Source of the DNA: DATEGZ01 sp035519535 | GTDB taxonomy: Bacteria > Acidobacteriota > Vicinamibacteria > Vicinamibacterales > SCN-69-37 | Length of the DNA: 64,000 nt | NCBI GenBank assembly: GCA_035519535.1 | Contig: DATIWF010000116.1 | Location: 10,675-74,674, forward strand | Direction of reading: 5' to 3' | In this document: one piece after another, positions 9,262-16,371 of the stretch | Layout: each line of letters opens with the position of its first letter | How positions within the stretch are numbered: position 1 is the stretch's first letter | Program-made: the position numbers and the translations under genes | Notes under the pieces: model-generated | What the model saw: only the letters and a program-made list of their open reading frames with translations | Told to the model about the DNA's origin: nothing | Databases searched by the model: none

Positions 9262-9721
9262 TGGCGGGCGCGGTGTTCTTCGGGTTCCAGCCGAGGCGCA
9301 GGACGGTCAGGACGATGTCGCGGCGCCCGAATTCCACCGCCTCGTCGCAGTTCCACATGTAGAGATCGACGTGGCGTCCCAGCACCTTGGGCCCGGTGTC
9401 CATCACCGTGTAGATCCCGCGGTATTGCTCGGGCACGCCGTCCACGGAGACGACCGATCCCTCGGGCAGGAGGACCTCGTCCGCCGCCGCAATCCCCGCC
9501 TGCACGTCGACGCCGGACGATGTCGTCTGGCCGCGGCAGTAGGCGGTGGCGATGAAGTCCAGCCGTTGACCGGCCGTGACTTTGCCCCGCGCGTCGGCCA
9601 TCGGATTGATGCGCGACGTGTTGCGCGAGTCAATCACCGTGGCGTCGTACAGAAGCACGACCGCGGCGGCCGTCAGGACCGTCGCCAAGAGCTTCCGCCG
9701 AAAGGAGCGCGAGAGCAGCAT
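9254..9721 (-). CDS. 3D-domain (MltA C-terminal-like) exported protein
   Basis: A 155-aa protein with an N-terminal membrane anchor or uncleaved signal (LLATVLTAAAVVLLYD). The 3D domain shows ATAYC, a SSGVDVQAG turn, LPEGSVVSV, the conserved VMDTGPKV and the later Asp in HVDLYM. These three aspartates give the domain its name and belong to a double-psi barrel related to MltA and YabE/YuiC lytic transglycosylases. There is no N-terminal MltA catalytic barrel, so a small YuiC-like peptidoglycan-cleaving enzyme is the best guess. A TACGCT -10-like hexamer lies 20 nt upstream. Confidence 0.75.
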   Translation of the reverse strand: MLLSRSFRRKLLATVLTAAAVVLLYDATVIDSRNTSRINPMADARGKVTAGQRLDFIATAYCRGQTTSSGVDVQAGIAAADEVLLPEGSVVSVDGVPEQYRGIYTVMDTGPKVLGRHVDLYMWNCDEAVEFGRRDIVLTVLRLGWNPKNTAPAIK

Positions 9722-9895
9722 CGGGGTCTGGGGACGCCTCTAGCGTAACGGGTGACGACGGTGAAACGGAAGCGAATACGCGCGCCCGGCGAGGACAATC
9801 AAGTAATTGAAAACAAAGGGATTACAGAAATCGAACGCGCCCGGACCGGGAGGCCAGACTCGGGTGGCGGGCGCTCGGGTTTGTCGGCCGGCCGG

Positions 9896-10906
9896 TCAGA
9901 AGTGTGCGAAACCCTGGCCCAGGGGCTCGAGCGTTCCGCCGCGGTCGAGCCAGACACCCGGTTCGGCCGTGAGCCGGCCCACGTGCGTCAGGCCGACGTC
10001 GCTGCAGAGGCGGCCGGCCGCGCGGAAAGCCCCGCGCCAGCGCGGCCGCACCGCAAACAGCAGCTCGTAGTCCTCGCCGCCGGAGACAGCGAGCGCCAGC
10101 GCGTCGCCATGCGTGCGCTGCGCCCACGATCGGGCGCCGGGATGAACCGGAACCCTGGCTGCATCGATCACGGCACCGGTGTGACTCGCCGCGGCGATTT
10201 GCCTCACGGCATCGGCGAGCCCGTCGGAGAGGTCCATGCAGGCGGCGGCAGCGCGCGCGCGGCCCATGGCCGTGCCGCAGCGCAGCCGCGCGTCAGGCCG
10301 TTCGTACCGGGCGACGCACTCGGCCTCCTCGGGCTGCAGCTCCGGCCGCTTCGCGCCGGTGCTGAGCATCGCCAGGCCAGCGGCGGCGGCGCCCACCGTG
10401 CCGGTCAGATACAGCTCGTCACCGGGCCGGCCGCCGTCCCGACGGAGGACTCGGCGCCGGTGGACCGACCCGAGCGCGATCGAGTCCGCGACGAGCGGTC
10501 CGGGGGATCGCGAGAGGTTGCCGCCGACGAGCGGCGCGCCGGCACGCGAGGCCAGCGCGAGGAACGCGTCGATGAACTCGTCGAACTCGCGGAGCGGCAG
10601 GTCCGGCGGCAGGGCCAGCGAGAGCAGCGACGCGCGCGGCGTCGCGCCCATCGCCGCCAGGTCGCTCAGACTCACGGCGAGCGCCTTGTGTCCGACCGCC
10701 GCGAGGGGCGTCCAGTCGCGCCGGAAGTGCACGGTCTCGACGAGCGAGTCGGTCGTGACGACCGTCAGCTCGCCCCGCAGCGGCTCGATGACCGCCGCAT
10801 CGTCGCCGATGCCGATTGGAATCCACGCCGGCGGAGATCCGGCGCGCGCGCGCAGGCGTTCGATGAGACCGTGTTCGCCGACTGAAGCGACCGTCGCGTC
10901 ACTCAT
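9896..10906 (-). CDS. thiL: Thiamine-monophosphate kinase
   Basis: A 336-aa enzyme converting thiamine monophosphate to the diphosphate with ATP, the last step of thiamine synthesis. Seen in order: GIGDDAAV (metal-binding Asp pair), VTTDSLVETVHF, the AVSLSDLAAMGA helix, MDLSDGL and GEDYELLF. The length is normal for the PurM/ThiL superfamily. The usual GGDT in mid-protein reads GGNLS here. It is downstream of the 6S RNA on the same strand. An 18-nt palindrome (10904-10921) includes its start codon and could mask initiation. No TPP riboswitch consensus is seen upstream. Confidence 0.93.
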   Translation of the reverse strand: MSDATVASVGEHGLIERLRARAGSPPAWIPIGIGDDAAVIEPLRGELTVVTTDSLVETVHFRRDWTPLAAVGHKALAVSLSDLAAMGATPRASLLSLALPPDLPLREFDEFIDAFLALASRAGAPLVGGNLSRSPGPLVADSIALGSVHRRRVLRRDGGRPGDELYLTGTVGAAAAGLAMLSTGAKRPELQPEEAECVARYERPDARLRCGTAMGRARAAAACMDLSDGLADAVRQIAAASHTGAVIDAARVPVHPGARSWAQRTHGDALALAVSGGEDYELLFAVRPRWRGAFRAAGRLCSDVGLTHVGRLTAEPGVWLDRGGTLEPLGQGFAHF

Positions 10907-10921
10907 CGAGGGTCCTCGATG
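10904..10921 (-). promoter_or_regulatory. Palindrome covering the thiL start codon
   Basis: CATCGAGG-gt-CCTCGATG is a perfect 8+8 bp palindrome whose inner arm contains the thiL ATG. As RNA, the 2-nt gap forces at least one pair open, but a start-masking hairpin or a protein operator are both possible. Confidence 0.4.
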
Positions 10922-10950
10922 CGGTGACGCGCCGGCCGTTTGGGAAAGGG

Positions 10951-11139
10951 CCCCGCTTTGCCGTGTGGGGAGGTCGTTTGAACCTGCATATGCAGGTGGA
11001 GCCGCTCAGAGCCGCGCTTCAGGCTTCCTCACCACGGAGGCGTGCACACCACGCGGCGTCGCCGCTCACTCGTTGGTAAAACGTTGGCTCAAGCGACGCT
11101 CCGAACCATCACGAACAAAGCAGGGAGCTCAATAACGCT
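10951..11139 (-). ncRNA. ssrS: 6S RNA
   Basis: A regulatory RNA that mimics an open promoter and binds sigma70-RNA polymerase. Reading the minus strand, the ends pair: CCCTGCTTTG (11125-11116) with CAAAGCGGGG (10960-10951). Inside are conserved 6S blocks in order: GTTCG, CTTGAGCC, TTTTACCA, GGTGTGCACGC, GAGGAAGCCTGAA, then CCACCTGCATATGCAGGTTC, an apical hairpin closing the central bubble. E. coli 6S has the same order (TGTTCG, CCTGAGCC, GAGAAGCC). The location next to zapA is the classic 6S neighbourhood. Size is about 180-190 nt. The 5' end is estimated from the -10 box and is not exact. Confidence 0.88.
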
Positions 11140-11145
11140 GACTGG

Positions 11146-11151
11146 ATCTTA
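11146..11151 (-). promoter_or_regulatory. -10 box of 6S RNA (TAAGAT)
   Basis: TAAGAT on the minus strand sits about 7 nt before the inferred 6S RNA start. No convincing -35 at 17 bp is visible. Confidence 0.55.
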
Positions 11152-11179
11152 GCAGACAAAGGGGAGAGGAGAGAGGCAA

Positions 11180-11205
11180 AGGGCAGAAATGCACACTTCT
11201 GCCCT
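11180..11205 (-). terminator. Hairpin downstream of zapA
   Basis: AGGGCAGAA and TTCTGCCCT form a perfect 9-bp stem with an 8-nt loop, starting 16 nt after the zapA stop. On the minus strand it is followed by a short T-rich run (TTGCCTCTC). It separates the translation/zapA operon from 6S RNA and is a plausible, weak rho-independent terminator. Confidence 0.6.
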
Positions 11206-11220
11206 CGGCCTTGACAGGGT

Positions 11221-11535
11221 CTACTGATTGACCGCTCTGACCCGCGCGTCGGTGAGCACGGCGTCCAGGAGCTGCTCGATCGCGGCGGCGCGGGACGTCC
11301 ACTCGCCCTCCGAGGCCGACGTGCTGGCGCGCGCGTGGAAGAGCTCGTCCACGATGTTGAGCGCCGCGATGACGGCGACGCGCAGCGCGTCGGTGCTGGC
11401 CAGCTCGCGCGCGGCCATCTGCATCTTCTCGTCGAGATACGTCGCCAGCTCGGCGATGTACTGAGGGTCGAGCTCGCTCCGGACGGCGTAGCGCTGGCCG
11501 TGGATGTCGACGTGCACGACGCGGCTCTTTGTCAT
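11221..11535 (-). CDS. zapA: Cell division protein ZapA
   Basis: A 104-aa protein with the ZapA pattern: N-terminal beta segment VVHVDIHGQRYAVRS, then the LATYLDEKMQ helix, a LRVAVIAALNIVDELF helix and a C-terminal coiled coil. ZapA tetramers cross-link FtsZ filaments at the division ring. It is last in the pheS-pheT-coiled-coil block and 70 nt upstream of the 6S RNA -10 box, matching the widespread zapA-ssrS order. Confidence 0.88.
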   Translation of the reverse strand: MTKSRVVHVDIHGQRYAVRSELDPQYIAELATYLDEKMQMAARELASTDALRVAVIAALNIVDELFHARASTSASEGEWTSRAAAIEQLLDAVLTDARVRAVNQ

Positions 11536-11552
11536 CGCGTGGGCCGGTTCGA

Positions 11553-11828
11553 TCAGAGATTGAGCTTGTCGATCTGCGCGATCATCTGGACGACGCGGTT
11601 GCGGATGAGCTCGCGCTCCTCGCGCAGCGTGACGACTTCGGCGGAGGCGCCCGACGCTTCCGTCAGCCGCGCGCGCGCCGCGTCGACCTCGCGTTCGAGG
11701 CGCGCGACTTCGTCGAGCGCCTTCGCGCGATCGTTGCGCAGGCTGTCGACGAGGCTGATGAGGTGCCGGACTTTCTCTTCGAGACGATCGATGGGCTGCA
11801 GATCTACGGCAGTGGCGGCGCGAACCAT
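11553..11828 (-). CDS. Small coiled-coil protein, ZapB-like
   Basis: A 91-aa protein with heptad spacing through LEEKVRHLISLVDSLRNDRA, then LEREVDAARARL and LREERELIRNRVVQMIAQID. The start ATG 11828 is 4 nt after the pheT stop. It sits between pheT and zapA with a 17-nt gap to zapA. A division-associated coiled coil like ZapB is likely from position, but ZapB homology cannot be proved by eye because such sequences converge. Confidence 0.6.
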   Translation of the reverse strand: MVRAATAVDLQPIDRLEEKVRHLISLVDSLRNDRAKALDEVARLEREVDAARARLTEASGASAEVVTLREERELIRNRVVQMIAQIDKLNL

Positions 11829-11832
11829 TCGG

Positions 11833-13848
11833 CTACTCCGTCCGTTGATCTGACCCGCCGCGCAACACCGCGCCGTGCTCGCGCACGAGCGCCGCGACGA
11901 TCGCGTCAACGGCTTGCTGGACTTCCATGTCCGTCAACGTCCGGTCGCCCGCCCGGAACGTCAGACGCAGCGAGAGGCTGATCTGCCCGCTCGGCACGCC
12001 CTGGCCCTGGTAGCGATCGAACTCGCGCACGGCGACGAGTGTCGCCGGCGCGTTGCGACGGATCGTGCCACGAACGTCCGCGGCTGGCAAGCGGTCCGAG
12101 ACGACAATCGACAGATCTCTCACGATCGACGGGAAGCGCGGGAGCGGCGTGATGGCCCGCAAGGCCGGCGCGCCGGGTCCCAGGGCGTCCAGATCGAGCT
12201 CGCCGGCGAAGACCTCGTCGGCCGGACCGAGTCCGCGCGTCGCCGAGAGCTGTCCGATCCACCCGACCGTGGCGCCGTCGAGCTGCAGATGCGCGCTGCG
12301 TCCCTCGCGACACCACGTCAGGCCGGCGCCGCCCGACACCTCGATCTCCCGTCCGTACGCCGCCGCCAGGAGCGACGCCACGCCCTTCGCGTCCGTGAAG
12401 CCCATCGGCCCGCCGTTGCCGCTCCAGTGCGTGCCGCGCGACCCGGTCAGCACCCAGCCGACGCACTGGCGCTCGCCCTTGGCCGAAAACACGGTGCCGA
12501 TCTCGAACAGCCGCACATCGGCGGACTCGCGCCGCCGGCTGTGCGCCAGCGAGTCGACCAGGCCCGGCACGAGCGACGGCCGGAGCGTCGCGAACTTCTC
12601 GGACAGCGGGTTGGTGAGCGTCAGCCGGTCGCCCTCGCCCGCAAACGCTGCCGCCCACGCGTCTTCGATGAACGTGAAGGTGACGGCCTCCTGGAGGCCG
12701 GCGCCGCACAGGAGCCGCCGCAGAGCCCGACCTCGCACGACGCCCGGGAATGGCGGCCGGGGTGGCGTGCGCAGGGCCGGGAAGGACGCCGGTATTCGGT
12801 CGAAGCCCCAATGTCGGCCGACCTCCTCGATCAGGTCGGCCTCGCGAGCGACGTCCACGCGGAAGGCCGGCACGGCGACCGACCAGCCCTGGCCGGCCGC
12901 CGTGGGTGCGAAGCCCAACCGGGTCAGAATCCGTTCGACGTCGGCGTCGGGCACCGTGTCGCCCAGCAGGCGCCTGAGATGTCCGCGATCGAGGGCGAGA
13001 TTGCGCGGTGTGGCCTGGTGCGGATAGATATCGCTCACCGGCCCGACGAACTTGCCCGCGCCCGTCTTCTCGAGGAGCAGCCGGAACCGCGCGAGCGCGC
13101 GCACGGGGGCGGTGAGGTCGGCGCCGCGTTCGAAGCGCGCGGACGCCTCCGTCTTGAGCCCCAGCTTCTTGCTGGTCGTCCGGACCGACACCGGCTGAAA
13201 CCAGGCGCTTTCGATGGCGATCTTCGTCGTGCCGGACGAGACCTCCGAATCGGCGCCGCCCATGAGCCCCGCGATGGCGACCGGTCTGTCGCGATCCGCA
13301 ATCACGAGCATCGTCTCGTCGAGAGCGCGGTTCTGGCCGTCGAGGGTCGTCAGACGCTCGCCGCCCCGCGCGCGCCGGACGCGAATTTCCGGGCCGGCCA
13401 GCTTCACGACGTCGAACGCGTGCATGGGATGGCCCAGCTCGAGCATCACGTAGTTGGTGACGTCGACGACGTTGTTGATCGGGCGGACGCCGGCGGCGGT
13501 GAGCCGCGCGGCGAGCCAGTCGGGCGAGGGGCCGACCATGACGTCTGCGACCGCGAGCGCGTAGCGCCCGCAGCCCGGGTCGCCGACGGAGACCTTGACC
13601 GACGCGGCGCCGCTCGTCGTCGCCGCCAGTTCGGGCGCCCGGAGGTCGACGCCGAATGCGGCGGCGGCCTCGCGCGCCAGACCGTACACGCTCAGGCAAT
13701 CCGGCCGGTTGGCGGTGATCTCGAAGTCGACCACCTCGCCCTCGATGCCCTCGACGTTGAAGCCGCACGCGCCGAGACGCGAGGCGACCGCCTTCGCGTC
13801 CGCCGGCACGTCGGCGAATTCGCGGAGCCAGGAGACCGGCACCCTCAT
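11833..13848 (-). CDS. pheT: Phenylalanyl-tRNA synthetase beta subunit without the tRNA-binding domain
   Basis: Beta chain of the alpha2-beta2 enzyme that charges tRNA-Phe. At 671 aa it is about 120 residues short of typical 790-805. The N-terminus (MRVPVSWLREF) runs from GFNVEGIEG straight into VVDFEITANRPDCLSVYGLA, skipping the EMAP/TRBD OB-fold that normally fills residues 40-150. The B3/B4 editing domain (NNVVDVTNYVMLELGHPMHAFD), B5 (LRRLLGDTV), the aminoacylation-like core and the C-terminal FDX-ACB domain (LPRFPSIVRDLSIVV) are all present. The start overlaps the pheS stop as ATGA. Confidence 0.93.
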   Translation of the reverse strand: MRVPVSWLREFADVPADAKAVASRLGACGFNVEGIEGEVVDFEITANRPDCLSVYGLAREAAAAFGVDLRAPELAATTSGAASVKVSVGDPGCGRYALAVADVMVGPSPDWLAARLTAAGVRPINNVVDVTNYVMLELGHPMHAFDVVKLAGPEIRVRRARGGERLTTLDGQNRALDETMLVIADRDRPVAIAGLMGGADSEVSSGTTKIAIESAWFQPVSVRTTSKKLGLKTEASARFERGADLTAPVRALARFRLLLEKTGAGKFVGPVSDIYPHQATPRNLALDRGHLRRLLGDTVPDADVERILTRLGFAPTAAGQGWSVAVPAFRVDVAREADLIEEVGRHWGFDRIPASFPALRTPPRPPFPGVVRGRALRRLLCGAGLQEAVTFTFIEDAWAAAFAGEGDRLTLTNPLSEKFATLRPSLVPGLVDSLAHSRRRESADVRLFEIGTVFSAKGERQCVGWVLTGSRGTHWSGNGGPMGFTDAKGVASLLAAAYGREIEVSGGAGLTWCREGRSAHLQLDGATVGWIGQLSATRGLGPADEVFAGELDLDALGPGAPALRAITPLPRFPSIVRDLSIVVSDRLPAADVRGTIRRNAPATLVAVREFDRYQGQGVPSGQISLSLRLTFRAGDRTLTDMEVQQAVDAIVAALVREHGAVLRGGSDQRTE

Positions 13849-14903
13849 GGCGCGAGCTGCTCGAGGAAGCGCAGGTCGTTCTCGAAGAACATCCGGATGT
13901 CGTCGACGCGATAGAGCAGGATGGCCAGCCGCTCGATGCCCATCCCGAAGGCGAATCCCGTGTACTTGTCCGCGTTGTACCCGACGGCCTCGAAGAGCGC
14001 CGGGTGGACCATGCCGCAGCCGAGGATCTCGAGCCAGCCGGTCTGCTTGCAGAGGCCGCAGCCCCGCCCGTGACAGCCCTGGCACTCGACGTCGAGCTCG
14101 GCCGACGGCTCCGTGTACGGGAAGAAGCTCGGGCGGAACCGCGTCTTGATTCCGGCACCGAAGAAGGCCTCGGCGAATGCCGTGAGGGTGCCCTTCAGAT
14201 CGGCCAGGCTGATGCCCTCGTCGACGAACAGGCCCTCGACCTGCGTGAACATCGGCGTGTGCGTCGCGTCGAAGTTGTCGCGGCGGTAGACGCGGCCGGG
14301 CGCGATGATCCGCACCGGAGGCGGGTGCGTCTCCATGTAGCGGATCTGCATGCCCGACGTGTGCGTGCGCAGGAGCGTGCCCGCGCGGCCGGCGGGCGCC
14401 GAAGCCGCCACTGGATGCTCGAGGTACAGCGTGTCCTGCATGTCGCGCGCCGGGTGCTCGGGCGGCATGTTGAGCGCCTCGAAGTTGTGCCAGTCGTCCT
14501 CGATTTCGGGCCCTTCGATGATCTGACAGCCCATCGCCGCGAAGATGTCCTCGACGCGCTCCCTGACGTGCGTCAGCGGGTGGCGCCGGCCGACGGGCGG
14601 AATCCGGCCGGGCAGCGTGATGTCCACGCTGCCGGCGACGGGCGCCTGCGCGAGCAGCTCCAGCTCCCGGAGCTCGAGCGTCTGATCGATCTCGTGCTTG
14701 AGCGCGTTGGCGGCGGCGCCGAACGCCGGGCGGGCCGCCGGCGGCTGAAACGAAATCTGCTTGAGCGCGAAGTTCAGCTCGCCCTTCGTCCGGCCGAGGA
14801 AGCGATCGCGCACGGCTTTGAGGTCGGCCGGCGTCGCGACGACGGCCATGGCCTCGTGGAACCGCGCGCGGATCTTGTCAATCTCGGGATGCGAGTCGGT
14901 CAT
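13845..14903 (-). CDS. pheS: Phenylalanyl-tRNA synthetase alpha subunit
   Basis: Catalytic alpha chain, 352 aa. An N-terminal coiled-coil arm (about 1-90) precedes the class II core. Motif 2 region HPARDMQDTLYL, LLRTHTSGMQ and the GRVYRRDNFDATH loop are seen. There is a four-Cys segment CQGCHGRGCGLCKQTGW before motif 3 (GIERLAILLY), a metal-knuckle-like insert known from several phyla. The gene is separated from rplT by a 231-nt gap holding a palindromic repeat, so pheST may have its own promoter. Confidence 0.95.
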   Translation of the reverse strand: MTDSHPEIDKIRARFHEAMAVVATPADLKAVRDRFLGRTKGELNFALKQISFQPPAARPAFGAAANALKHEIDQTLELRELELLAQAPVAGSVDITLPGRIPPVGRRHPLTHVRERVEDIFAAMGCQIIEGPEIEDDWHNFEALNMPPEHPARDMQDTLYLEHPVAASAPAGRAGTLLRTHTSGMQIRYMETHPPPVRIIAPGRVYRRDNFDATHTPMFTQVEGLFVDEGISLADLKGTLTAFAEAFFGAGIKTRFRPSFFPYTEPSAELDVECQGCHGRGCGLCKQTGWLEILGCGMVHPALFEAVGYNADKYTGFAFGMGIERLAILLYRVDDIRMFFENDLRFLEQLAP

Positions 14904-14978
14904 GACGGGCTCACGTCAGGCACGAAGCATAGCGTGTCAGGCGCGAGATGCCAACGCGGGACGCGAATGCCAACACCG

Positions 14979-15127
14979 GGTCACCACGAAGCTCACGAAG
15001 CGTGGCCGCGCCGAGCCTCAGCACGGCATAGCGCAAGGTTTGTCGCGCGCCGTCGATCGCGCTTGGCTTCGCCGGGCCGTCAGATCGACGGCGCCGCGGC
15101 CGGCCTTCGTGTCCTTCGTGGTGGACC
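14979..15127. repeat. Nested palindromic intergenic element
   Basis: Outer arms GGTC(A)CCACGAAG-x2-CACGAAG at 14979-15000 and its near-complement at 15105-15127 differ by a 1-nt indel and about 2 mismatches. Inside, GCGCCGTCGATC (15047-15058) pairs perfectly with 15083-15094. The phrase CACGAAGGACACGAAG-like is typical of dispersed non-coding repeats in GC-rich genomes. It fills most of the rplT-pheS gap. It might also act as a terminator for rplT. Confidence 0.7.
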
Positions 15128-15136
15128 CTCGACGCG

Positions 15137-15505
15137 CTACGCCGGGCGGGCCGGCTGCGCCTTCTGCGCTTGCGCGGCGAGGGACGCAAACGCCGACGGA
15201 TGGTTCACCGCGAGCTCGGCCAGGCTCTTGCGATCAAGACCGACGCCCGCGGCCTTCAGGCCGCTGATGAGCTGTCCGTAGCTCAGGCCGTGCTGGCGCG
15301 CCGCGGCGTTGATGCGCACGACCCACAGCCGGCGGAAGTCGCGCTTCTTGCGGCGCCGGCCGGTGTACGCGTAGGCCAGCGCCTTGTCGACCGATTCCTG
15401 CGCGGCCTGGTACAGCTTGCTCTTGGTGGCGTAAAACCCTTTCGCGCGCTTCAGCAGCTTCTTGCGCTTGGCGCGGCGATGCGGGCCTCTCTTGACCCTC
15501 GGCAT
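15137..15505 (-). CDS. rplT: 50S ribosomal protein L20
   Basis: A 122-aa basic protein, with the L20 start MPRVKRGPHRRAKRKKLLK, the GFYATKSKLYQAA segment and the globular AAARQHGLSYGQLISGLKAAG part. It is needed for early 50S assembly; in many bacteria it represses the infC-rpmI-rplT message. It follows rpmI by 65 nt. The gap holds a GAAGTT-type short repeat rather than an obvious regulatory fold. Confidence 0.97.
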   Translation of the reverse strand: MPRVKRGPHRRAKRKKLLKRAKGFYATKSKLYQAAQESVDKALAYAYTGRRRKKRDFRRLWVVRINAAARQHGLSYGQLISGLKAAGVGLDRKSLAELAVNHPSAFASLAAQAQKAQPARPA

Positions 15506-15517
15506 ATACCCTCACGG

Positions 15518-15553
15518 GAAGTTTGAAGTTAGCAGCCAGAAGTTAGAAGTTCC
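15518..15553. repeat. Short GAAGTT repeat in the rpmI-rplT gap
   Basis: GAAGTT recurs four times in 36 nt, with AGAAGTTAGAAGTT at the upstream end. It is one of several low-order intergenic repeats in the window. Confidence 0.5.
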
Positions 15554-15570
15554 TTCGAGCGTGGACCCTG

Positions 15571-15768
15571 TCAATCGTACGGGAGCATCCGCCTCAGCCG
15601 CGCGGCGTCGGCGGCGGCGACGACTTCGGTGCCGCGCATGTGGCGCTTGCGCTGCTTCGGCTTGCTGGTGAGGATGTGGCGCCGGAAGGCCTTGGGGCGC
15701 ATGAATTTGCCCGTCCCGGTCTTCTTGAAACGCTTGGCCGCGCCGCGGTGGCTCTTGATCTTTGGCAT
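15571..15768 (-). CDS. rpmI: 50S ribosomal protein L35
   Basis: A 65-aa basic protein with the family start MPKIKSHRGAAKRFKKTGTG and SKPKQRKRHMRGT. It sits in the standard infC-rpmI-rplT order, 36 nt after infC. Confidence 0.97.
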   Translation of the reverse strand: MPKIKSHRGAAKRFKKTGTGKFMRPKAFRRHILTSKPKQRKRHMRGTEVVAAADAARLRRMLPYD

Positions 15769-15804
15769 CGTCGTCCTCGGTCCCTCGTCCTCAGTCCGTG
15801 TTCG

Positions 15805-16356
15805 TCAGTTTCGTCGCGCGCCGCCCGGTCGCGGCGCGAGAATCGTGTGCAGCTGGTTGCCTTCCTTTTGCGGCGCGGTCTCCGTGACCGCGACCTCGCT
15901 CAGGTCCGTGATCAGCCGGTCCAGGATCCGGTGGCCGATTTCCGGGTGCGCGTTCTCGCGCCCGCGGAAGAAGATCGTCGCCTTGACCTTGTCGCCCTCC
16001 GAGAGGAAGCGCTCGATGTGCTTCTTCTTGAACTGGTAGTCGTGCTCGTCGACCTTCGGCCGGAACTTGATCTCCTTGACCTCGATCACCTTCTGGTGTT
16101 TCTTCGCCGCGCGCGCCCGCTTCTGCTGCTCGTATTGGTACTTGCCGAAATCCATGATTCGGCACACCGGCGGTATGGCGGTCGGTGAGATCTCGACCAG
16201 GTCGAGTCCCTTGCTTCTCGCCAGCGCGAGTGCCTGCGGTGGCGGCATGATGCCCAGCTGCTGGCCGGTGTCGTCGATGACGCGGATTTCGCGCACCCTG
16301 ATACGTTCGTTCGTCCGAACGCGGTCGTCACGGCGTGGCCCTCGATCGAAAGCGAT
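15805..16356 (-). CDS. infC: Translation initiation factor IF-3, AUC start
   Basis: IF3 binds the 30S subunit and enforces start-codon fidelity. The 183-aa protein has the N-terminal domain (RVRTNERIRVREIRVIDDTG), a Lys/Arg linker and the C-terminal domain (EVKEIKFRPKVDEHDYQFK). The conserved block TNERIRV lies upstream of the first GTG (16296), so the true start must be earlier. The only well-placed codon is ATC at 16356, five nt after GGGGAGGT. Non-AUG starts (AUU in E. coli, AUC in others) are the known basis of infC autoregulation, because IF3 rejects its own start. The frame gives I/M-AFDRGPRRDDRVRTNER, a normal IF3 beginning. Confidence 0.95.
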   Translation of the reverse strand: MAFDRGPRRDDRVRTNERIRVREIRVIDDTGQQLGIMPPPQALALARSKGLDLVEISPTAIPPVCRIMDFGKYQYEQQKRARAAKKHQKVIEVKEIKFRPKVDEHDYQFKKKHIERFLSEGDKVKATIFFRGRENAHPEIGHRILDRLITDLSEVAVTETAPQKEGNQLHTILAPRPGGARRN

Positions 16357-16360
16357 AACC

Positions 16361-16369
16361 TACCTCCCC
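16361..16369 (-). promoter_or_regulatory. Strong ribosome binding site deciding the infC AUC start
   Basis: GGGGAGGTA on the minus strand lies 4-5 nt before the ATC codon at 16356 and just after the thrS stop. It is one of the best Shine-Dalgarno sequences in the window. Confidence 0.8.
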
Positions 16370-16371
16370 GG

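Noticed and set aside
9722..9895. Gene or RNA in the 174-nt gap between the 3D-domain gene and thiL
   Set aside because: No open frame with support and no RNA motif. A TACGCT box for the 3D-domain gene is the only signal seen.
10907..10950. TPP riboswitch before thiL
   Set aside because: No THI-box core (CTGAGA...ACCTGA) is seen. The upstream sequence is explained by 6S RNA.
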